Shown piece by piece: positions 59,024 through 64,000 of a DNA stretch of 64,000 nucleotides. The stretch is taken from contig NZ_CYTW01000007.1 of NCBI RefSeq assembly GCF_001458215.1, forward strand, positions 62,001 through 126,000, read 5' to 3'. Every line of letters begins with the position of its first letter. The stretch's first letter is position 1. A program made the position numbers and the translations under genes. Origin of the DNA: Shimia thalassica (GTDB taxonomy: Bacteria > Pseudomonadota > Alphaproteobacteria > Rhodobacterales > Rhodobacteraceae). Under the pieces are notes generated by a model that worked only from the letters and a program-made list of their open reading frames with translations, made no database searches and had not been told where the DNA came from.

Positions 59024-60268
59024 ATGACTGCTATTCCTCGTTACCAAGATCTGACCGCGGCCGCATCGCGCCCGGATTTCTACCGTTTCCACAACGGTGA
59101 AAAGGCGCCGCTACAGTTTGCCGAAGCCGAGTATGCCGCGCGCGTCGCCGGTCTTCGCGAAATCATGGCGGCCCAAGGCGTTGATGCCGCCGTCTTTTCG
59201 TCGATGCACAATGTCTCGTATTATTCGGGCTTCACCTATTGTGCGTTTGGCCGCCCCTATGCGCTGGTTGTGACCCAGACCGCCTGTGTGACCATTTCTG
59301 CGGGGATTGATGCAGGACAGCCTTGGCGTCGCTGTTACGGGGACAACATCACCTACACGGACTGGCAGCGCGATAACTATTGGCGGGCGATTGAATCCGT
59401 GTCGGGGTCGGGCCGCGTGATCGGATATGAAAGCGACCACCTCAGCCTGATGCAAAAGGCCAAGCTCGATGCCTTCCTCAACCCGTCCAAGTCCGTGGAC
59501 CTTTACGAGGCCACCATGCGCCAGCGTATGCATAAATCCGCCGCCGAGATCGTGATGATCCGCGCCGGTGCTGCTGTGGCTGACGTGGGCGGATATGCCA
59601 TCCGCGATGCCATCAAGGAAGGCGTGCGCGAAATTGATGTGGCCATGGCGGGCCGCGACGCGATGGAACTCGAAATCGCCAAGCGGTTCCCCGATGCTGA
59701 ATACCGCGACACATGGGTCTGGTTTCAGTCAGGCATCAACACCGACGGCGCGCACAACCCTGTCACGGGCCGCGTGTTACAGCGCGGCGATATCCTGTCG
59801 CTGAACACCTTCCCGATGATCTCGGGCTATTATACTGCGCTGGAACGCACCCTGTTCGTGGGCGAAGTCGATGATGCCTCGCTGCGCTATTGGGAGGCCA
59901 ACGTCGGCGCGCACGAATTGGGCATTTCGCTGCTGAAACCGGGCGCAAGCTGTGCCGAGATCACCCACCAGATCAACGACTTCTTTGCGGAACGCGACAT
60001 GCTGCAACACCGCACCTTTGGCTATGGTCATTCGTTTGGTGTGCTGTCGCATTACTATGGTCGCGAGGCCGGTCTGGAACTGCGCGAAGACATCGACACG
60101 GTGCTGGAACCCGGCATGGTGATCTCGATGGAACCCATGCTGACCATCGCCGACGGACAACCCGGCGCGGGCGGCTACCGTGAACATGACATTCTGGTCA
60201 TCACCGAAGACGGCAACGAAAACATCACCGGCTATCCTTATGGCCCTGCGTTCAACGTGGTCGGCTAA
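59024..60268 (+). CDS. Creatinase (creatine amidinohydrolase)
   Basis: Creatinase hydrolyses creatine to sarcosine and urea. The 414-residue protein has the N-terminal domain of the family with NVSYYSGFTYCAFGRPYALV and GQPWRRCYGDNITYTDWQRD, and a pita-bread (M24) C-terminal domain with DTWVWFQSGINTDGAHNPVT, FGYGHSFGVLSHYYGREAG and MEPMLTIADG. The catalytic His is in GYGHSFG. These long stretches agree with Pseudomonas creatinase rather than Xaa-Pro peptidases. It faces the glycine amidinotransferase gene tail to tail. Confidence 0.92.
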   Translation: MTAIPRYQDLTAAASRPDFYRFHNGEKAPLQFAEAEYAARVAGLREIMAAQGVDAAVFSSMHNVSYYSGFTYCAFGRPYALVVTQTACVTISAGIDAGQPWRRCYGDNITYTDWQRDNYWRAIESVSGSGRVIGYESDHLSLMQKAKLDAFLNPSKSVDLYEATMRQRMHKSAAEIVMIRAGAAVADVGGYAIRDAIKEGVREIDVAMAGRDAMELEIAKRFPDAEYRDTWVWFQSGINTDGAHNPVTGRVLQRGDILSLNTFPMISGYYTALERTLFVGEVDDASLRYWEANVGAHELGISLLKPGASCAEITHQINDFFAERDMLQHRTFGYGHSFGVLSHYYGREAGLELREDIDTVLEPGMVISMEPMLTIADGQPGAGGYREHDILVITEDGNENITGYPYGPAFNVVG

Positions 60269-60273
60269 AGCCA

Positions 60274-60304
60274 ACAAAAAAGGCCGCGCAGCGATGCGCG
60301 GCCT
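60274..60304 (-). terminator. Rho-independent terminator for the amidinotransferase gene
   Basis: A perfect 10-bp stem, AGGCCGCGCA (60281-60290) and TGCGCGGCCT (60295-60304), with loop GCGA, is followed on the minus strand by a T run (plus A run at 60276-60281). It may also stabilise the creatinase mRNA end. Confidence 0.85.
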
Positions 60305-60323
60305 AACTTGAAACCGATACGGC

Positions 60324-61445
60324 TTACTGGTTCGGGAAATAATCCTCGCAGTCGCCATCGCGGTACACATCTGCGGTACAGCAATGCAGACCACCACCAA
60401 AGGCATAGGCGTCGCGCAATTCGACCTCGACCACTTCCATGCCAAGTTTGTCCATCTGCTCGGCCTGATAGACCTCGGACTTTTCAACACAAACGGTTTT
60501 CGGATCCAGAACCAGCACGTTCATCGACAGCCATGTCGACGAATAGCACAGCGGCGGCGGCGTGTTGTGCGCAGGCTGTGCCGAGTCGACGATCTCCCAG
60601 CCGTTCTTGTGGAACATCTCGCGCTGTTCTTCGGGCAGACGACGCTGAGGGTTGTTGAGGATCAGACCGGGACGCAGCGGCGTGAACGTCGCATCGATGT
60701 GGATCGGATAGGGATCACCGGGGAAGTTTACAGTGTGCACGCGATGATCGGGGAAGTGACGGCGCAGCCATTCAATGCCCTTCAGGTTTGTGGTGAACCC
60801 GTGCTGCACCACCAGATCCTTGCCAAACCGCAACACGTCGGCTGCATCGAACAATGGCTCTTCTTCGGTGGTCACAAAGAACTTTTCCTCGGCCCACTTC
60901 AGGCGCTTTTCCACGCCGATTTTGTCGCTCAGGTAATCTGGGTGGTAATCCTCATCCGTCAGGCGCGGTTTGGGCGCGGCCTCGTGACGGAACTTGGGGT
61001 CTTCCTCCCAATACTGCTTCAACAGCGGACGATAGTTCAGGTACTCGAACCAGCGGCAGCGATACGACATGGTCGCTTCCAGCATCTCGTGCCCGACGGT
61101 CAACAGAACATCGCGGGGCGGCATACAGCCGAACTGGCTGTCGGTGTGGAAATCTGGTGTGGTCACGGGTTGGGAGTGGTCGATCGAAACCGGACGATCC
61201 ACCCGCACACCACGCTTGCGCAGCTGATCGGCAAAGTTGTCCAGCAACTCGTTGGCGCGATCAATGGTTTCCTGCGGGCGACGGCCCCACTGGCCGCGCA
61301 TATCGCTGTCTTCGGGAACTTTCGCGTCCAGTGCGGGTTCCTCGGGCGGGATATGGCAATCATCCGCACGGCCCACGATCACGTGGCGCAGCGTGTCCCA
61401 TTCATTCCAGCTTTTGACTTCGGTTTTTTCCGGTGACCAGACCAT
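60324..61445 (-). CDS. Glycine amidinotransferase (AGAT) family protein
   Basis: The ATG at 61445 (AGGAGA upstream) gives 373 residues starting MVWSPEKTEVKSWNEWDTLR; the open frame runs to 61562. Pentein-fold motifs are DFHTDSQFGCMPPRD, EPLFDAADVLRFGKD, HIDATFTPLRPG (catalytic His) and the C-terminal GGGLHCCTADV with the catalytic Cys. AGAT transfers the amidino group from arginine to glycine, making guanidinoacetate and ornithine; close relatives use other amines. Facing creatinase, it suggests guanidino-compound turnover, though no guanidinoacetate methyltransferase gene is in the window. Confidence 0.9.
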   Translation of the reverse strand: MVWSPEKTEVKSWNEWDTLRHVIVGRADDCHIPPEEPALDAKVPEDSDMRGQWGRRPQETIDRANELLDNFADQLRKRGVRVDRPVSIDHSQPVTTPDFHTDSQFGCMPPRDVLLTVGHEMLEATMSYRCRWFEYLNYRPLLKQYWEEDPKFRHEAAPKPRLTDEDYHPDYLSDKIGVEKRLKWAEEKFFVTTEEEPLFDAADVLRFGKDLVVQHGFTTNLKGIEWLRRHFPDHRVHTVNFPGDPYPIHIDATFTPLRPGLILNNPQRRLPEEQREMFHKNGWEIVDSAQPAHNTPPPLCYSSTWLSMNVLVLDPKTVCVEKSEVYQAEQMDKLGMEVVEVELRDAYAFGGGLHCCTADVYRDGDCEDYFPNQ

Positions 61446-61668
61446 GACCGTCTCCTGTTTTCTATGAGAGACGGGGCGGGGGCCTCCAATCTCCCGATTG
61501 AAAGTCCCGGCGTACAGGAACGTGAACTCAAGCAAGAGCGGTCCGCTCTCCGGCGACGCCATCGCCGTGTGCTTTGGCTCGGATATAGCATTGTCGAATG
61601 CAGCGGGGAAGATGATTCACGGCCTCTGGAAGACCGCAAAATCAAAATACCCAAAGAGGTGGCAAATC

Positions 61669-62010
61669 CTAAAGACGGATCACGTAATCCTTGGTCGTGG
61701 TCTCGACCACTTCCCACGTGCCCTCGAAACCCGGGCGCAGGATATAGCTGTCGCCCGCTTCAAGACGTGTCTCGGTGCCGTCCGCGTCTGTCAGGATCGA
61801 TACACCGCTCAGAATGCGGAAATATTCCCATTCGTCATAAACCACGCGCCATTTGCCGGGCGTGGATTTCCAGATGCCGGCATACAGCCCGTCGCGCTCT
61901 TCCAGATTCCATGTAGTAAAGTCCGGATCGCCTGCAATCAGACGGTCAGGGGCGGGTTTGTCATGTTCGACGTCGCCCGTCGGGGCGACCTGTTGCAAAA
62001 GCGTGGTCAT
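61669..62010 (-). CDS. Cupin-domain protein
   Basis: This 113-residue protein is a small cupin with the pattern GLYAGIWKSTPGKWRVVYDEWEY followed by FRILSGVSILTDADG (shown in parts) and DSYILRPGFEGTWEVVE. The RVVYDEWEYFRILSG segment matches the DUF861 group, related to (S)-ureidoglycine aminohydrolase. Metal ligands are fewer than in canonical cupins (one Glu and no clear His pair), so catalysis is uncertain. AAGACC precedes the ATG at 62010. It is upstream of the amidinotransferase gene on the same strand with a 223-base gap. Confidence 0.82.
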   Translation of the reverse strand: MTTLLQQVAPTGDVEHDKPAPDRLIAGDPDFTTWNLEERDGLYAGIWKSTPGKWRVVYDEWEYFRILSGVSILTDADGTETRLEAGDSYILRPGFEGTWEVVETTTKDYVIRL

Positions 62011-62076
62011 GGATGGTCTTCCTGAAGGTTTCCCAACAGCTACCCTCCATAACCACGCCCCGCAAGTCGGGCTGGA

Positions 62077-62502
62077 TCAGACCAGCTTTGGCGTGATGTC
62101 CAGCGACCCGCGGGTTGCATGGCTGTAGGGACAGGTCGAATGTGCGGTTTCCACCAGCTTTTCTGCAACGGCGGCATCCAGACCGGGCAGCGACACTTCC
62201 AGATCTACGTCCAGACCAAAGCCCACCACTTCATGGGGACCAATGCCGACGATGGCCTTGACCGAAGCGTCCGGCGACAGAGCGATTTTCTGCTGCATGG
62301 CGATAAACTTGATCGCTGACAGGAAACAGGCGGCATAGCCCGCAGCAAACAGCTGTTCCGGGTTCGTGCCGTCTCCGCCTGCACCACCCAGCTCTTTGGG
62401 TGTTGAAAGGGTGACATCAAGGGTGCCGTCTTCCGAAACAGCGCGGCCTTCGCGGCCACCGCTTGCAGTGGCGGATGTGGTGTAAAGGGTTGATACGGGC
62501 AT
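62077..62502 (-). CDS. ohr: Organic hydroperoxide resistance protein (Ohr/OsmC)
   Basis: Ohr reduces organic hydroperoxides with two reactive cysteines, using lipoyl-linked electrons. The ATG at 62502 (GGAG upstream) starts MPVSTLYTTSATASGGREGR and gives 141 residues, the normal length. The peroxidatic Cys is in AAGYAACFLSAIKF and the second Cys in AHSTCPYSHATRG. It is divergent from ohrR, and a perfect palindrome at 62519-62545 overlaps its likely promoter region. Confidence 0.95.
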   Translation of the reverse strand: MPVSTLYTTSATASGGREGRAVSEDGTLDVTLSTPKELGGAGGDGTNPEQLFAAGYAACFLSAIKFIAMQQKIALSPDASVKAIVGIGPHEVVGFGLDVDLEVSLPGLDAAVAEKLVETAHSTCPYSHATRGSLDITPKLV

Positions 62503-62518
62503 AAGGAACTCCATTTGT

Positions 62519-62545
62519 ATCGTGCGCGATTTAGTTGCGCACGAT
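62519..62545. promoter_or_regulatory. OhrR operator 1 (9-bp perfect inverted repeat)
   Basis: ATCGTGCGC (62519-62527) and GCGCACGAT (62537-62545) are perfect inverted repeats around GATTTAGTT, 16 bases upstream of the ohr ATG. The position between divergent ohr and ohrR genes fits an OhrR-binding site that represses ohr until the regulator is oxidised. Confidence 0.75.
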
Positions 62546-62575
62546 ATTTGGCGGTTCCACACAAATGTCAAGCCT

Positions 62576-62599
62576 TGCGATTTAATCGTGTGCGATTTA
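62576..62599. promoter_or_regulatory. OhrR operator 2 (palindrome plus direct repeat)
   Basis: TGCGATTTA occurs twice (62576-62584 and 62591-62599), and the first copy is part of the palindrome CGATT-T-AATCG (62578-62588). The same GCGATTTA core occurs in operator 1. It lies about 20-45 bases upstream of the ohrR ATG, suggesting autoregulation. Confidence 0.6.
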
Positions 62600-62620
62600 T
62601 TTTGCGGGCAGGAGATCCGG

Positions 62621-63064
62621 ATGACCGACACACACGCCCCCACCAGCGCCCTGGACCAGATGCTGTGCTTTGAAATCTACAGCACCGAGCACGCCTTCGG
62701 GCGGCTCTACAAGGACCTGTTGCAACCGCTGGGTCTGACCTATCCCCAGTTTCTGGTCATGATCCTGTTGTGGGAACAGGATGGCCGCAGCATCAGCGGC
62801 ATCGGCGCGGCCCTCGGACTTGAATCCAACACCCTCACCCCCTTGGTGAAACGCCTCGAAGCCGCAGGGTTCGTGACGCGCTCTCGGGACAAACAGGACG
62901 AACGTCGCGTTTTGGTGTCGCTCACCGAAACTGGCGATGCCATGCGCCATCAGGTCGGCCACATCCGCGCCTGTGTCACCAGGGCGACCGGTATGACCGA
63001 ACAGGAACTTCTCGATCTGTTCTCGAACCTTCGAAAATTGCGCAAGGCCGTCGCCGCCGCCTGA
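62621..63064 (+). CDS. ohrR: Peroxide-sensing MarR-family repressor OhrR
   Basis: The ATG at 62621 follows GGAG and gives 147 residues (open frame from 62522). The reactive sensing Cys is in LDQMLCFEIYSTEHAFGR (about residue 16), the hallmark of OhrR within the MarR family, with nearby tyrosines that bind it when reduced. The winged helix is GIGAALGLESNTLTPLVKRL and SRDKQDERRVLVSLTE. It represses ohr; oxidation of the Cys by organic hydroperoxides releases it. Divergent from ohr with two palindromic sites between. Confidence 0.94.
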   Translation: MTDTHAPTSALDQMLCFEIYSTEHAFGRLYKDLLQPLGLTYPQFLVMILLWEQDGRSISGIGAALGLESNTLTPLVKRLEAAGFVTRSRDKQDERRVLVSLTETGDAMRHQVGHIRACVTRATGMTEQELLDLFSNLRKLRKAVAAA

Positions 63065-63225
63065 TCCCTCGCGAAAAGACGGGTTTCTTTTGCGGCGCGG
63101 CGTATTGGTCTTTCCTTGTTTCTGCACATTTGCAACACTCTAGCGAAATTGGACGGGCTGGGGATGTAAATCATCGTAACATTGCCCATCTCCAACTCAA
63201 CGAATTGAATAGTAGGGAGTGTTTT

Positions 63226-64000
63226 ATGGCAAATTTTGACGCACAAGTCCGCGAATCTCAGGAACAGGTCGCCGCCGCGCAGGCCAAGATTGCTGAACTG
63301 ACCGGACGGATTGAAACCGCCCGGACCAAGATGAAAACCGGTGATGATGTCTCTATCGATATCGAGAACGCCACGCTGGACGATGTGCATGCCCACACAG
63401 AAGTGATGAATGCCAATATCGCCGAACTCATCATGGGTCTGGACGATGTGACCTCGGCCTTTTCAAAAGACTTTGACGAGATGCGCGATAAAACCGGCTG
63501 GGAGAGCTTTGTCGGCATCTTCAGCCGTGGCAAAGCGGAATCCTTGCGTCAGGAACGGATCAAGACCGCGAATATCGACGACAAGCTGACCGACCTGATT
63601 GCCAAATCCGACGTCATCACAAAGCTACTGGAAAACCAGCTGACCGTGCTGAACGAGCAAAAGGAAAAGGTTGAAACCAACCTGACCGAAACGCTGGACG
63701 AACGCGAAATGACCGTGGGCGAGCTTGAAAGCCTACGCGCTGAAATCCTCGCGATGGACCCAAAGATCATCACGCTGGAAAACAAGATCAGCGTCGAACA
63801 GGACGCCGCCGCGCGTACAAAGCTGGAAACAGAACTGGCTGACGCGAACAAGGCCTATAACGAGCTGGTCCAGCAGGAGCAGGTCAAACTGGCCAAGTCG
63901 CAAACGCTCGAACGCTACATCGAAAAGGGCAAGACCTGGGTCGACTCGCTGCAAAATCAGGCGGCGACGCAGATGGTGCTGATCAACAAGCTGCAAACAG
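63226..64000 (+). CDS. Coiled-coil protein, partial (3' end outside window)
   Basis: The ATG at 63226 follows TAGGGAG. The frame is open to the window edge (258 codons). The product is almost entirely alpha-helical with heptad-rich stretches (RESQEQVAAAQAKIAEL, LDEREMTVGELESLRAEI, QVKLAKSQTLERYIEKG), and no signal peptide, membrane helix or known domain within the visible part. Conserved-looking blocks are MGLDDVTSAFSKDFDEM and WVDSLQNQAATQMVLIN. It may belong with stress or tellurite-type genes that lie beyond the edge, but this cannot be seen. Confidence 0.75.
   Translation, partial: MANFDAQVRESQEQVAAAQAKIAELTGRIETARTKMKTGDDVSIDIENATLDDVHAHTEVMNANIAELIMGLDDVTSAFSKDFDEMRDKTGWESFVGIFSRGKAESLRQERIKTANIDDKLTDLIAKSDVITKLLENQLTVLNEQKEKVETNLTETLDEREMTVGELESLRAEILAMDPKIITLENKISVEQDAAARTKLETELADANKAYNELVQQEQVKLAKSQTLERYIEKGKTWVDSLQNQAATQMVLINKLQT

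Noticed and set aside
58812-59027. Plus-strand frame of 71 codons ending in an ATGA overlap with the creatinase start
   Set aside because: The overlap is tempting and residue use is plausible, but there is no ribosome site and no recognisable family.
1-64000. CRISPR arrays, insertion sequences, prophage genes, rRNA
   Set aside because: No regular short repeats, transposase or phage-structural motifs, or rRNA-like stretches were recognised in this reading.

Overview
The window looks like a chromosomal segment of a marine alphaproteobacterium of the Rhodobacteraceae (Roseobacter group). This rests on gene content: a malyl-CoA lyase of the Mcl1 type, a DgcN-DgcA pair, a FYDLN-acid-domain protein, a DUF6868 protein, a creatinase beside a glycine amidinotransferase, Hint_2 and RTX secreted proteins, and moderately GC-rich coding sequence. 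No insertion sequence, prophage, CRISPR array, rRNA or replication origin was seen. The first and last genes are cut by the window edges.

Layout. 1-3384 (minus): a four-gene Mn/Zn/Fe ABC importer led by a palindromic operator. 3569-9808: deoC, a tandem aldehyde dehydrogenase and polA. 9836-11328: hydroxypyruvate isomerase-like and DUF1285 genes (minus). 11385-18044: a tightly overlapping MoxR/DUF58/DUF4159/GATase-like operon. 18198-22847: gpmI, an EnvC-like protein, a CtpA-like protease and rppH. 22860-24344 (minus): an RTX protein whose reading frame is broken near its N-terminus. 24513-24588: tRNA-Ala(GGC). 24674-29196: small conserved genes, a GntR regulator, accA, and two GyrI-domain proteins, one fused to AraC. 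29175-36378: a cluster rich in amino-acid genes (LysE exporter, Lrp regulator, Asp/Glu-racemase-like protein, mcl1, dgcN, dgcA, a secreted unknown, D-amino-acid transaminase). 36430-39218 (minus): dioxygenase, DUF1244, DUF6868, CHMI-like and N-formylglutamate amidohydrolase-like genes. 39339-50965: pyk, a small membrane protein, rpmI, rplT, pheS and pheT, with unrelated genes inserted between rplT, pheS and pheT. 51069-54443: methyltransferase, YtoQ, GST, mscL and an MscS channel. 54527-55780: an AT-richer patch with three small unknown genes. 56029-62010: ald with a divergent Lrp regulator, a P1 peptidase, creatinase, glycine amidinotransferase and a cupin. 62077-63064: ohr/ohrR with clear palindromic operators. 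63226-end: a coiled-coil protein cut by the window edge.

How they work together. Most genes are core metabolism and housekeeping. Two themes stand out as accessory chemistry. One is D-amino-acid handling: DgcN, DgcA and a D-amino-acid transaminase, with a racemase-like protein, an exporter and an Lrp regulator nearby. The other is guanidino-compound metabolism: glycine amidinotransferase facing creatinase, and separately a dimethylarginine-hydrolase-like enzyme beside a class I glutamine amidotransferase. The strongest anomalies are the broken RTX gene, the fragmented rpmI-rplT-pheS-pheT order with a Hint-domain protein and a compositionally foreign membrane protein in the gaps, the AT-rich patch at 54.5-55.8 kb with a TTG-started 59-residue membrane protein, and a metal-transporter permease carrying a winged-helix-like tail.
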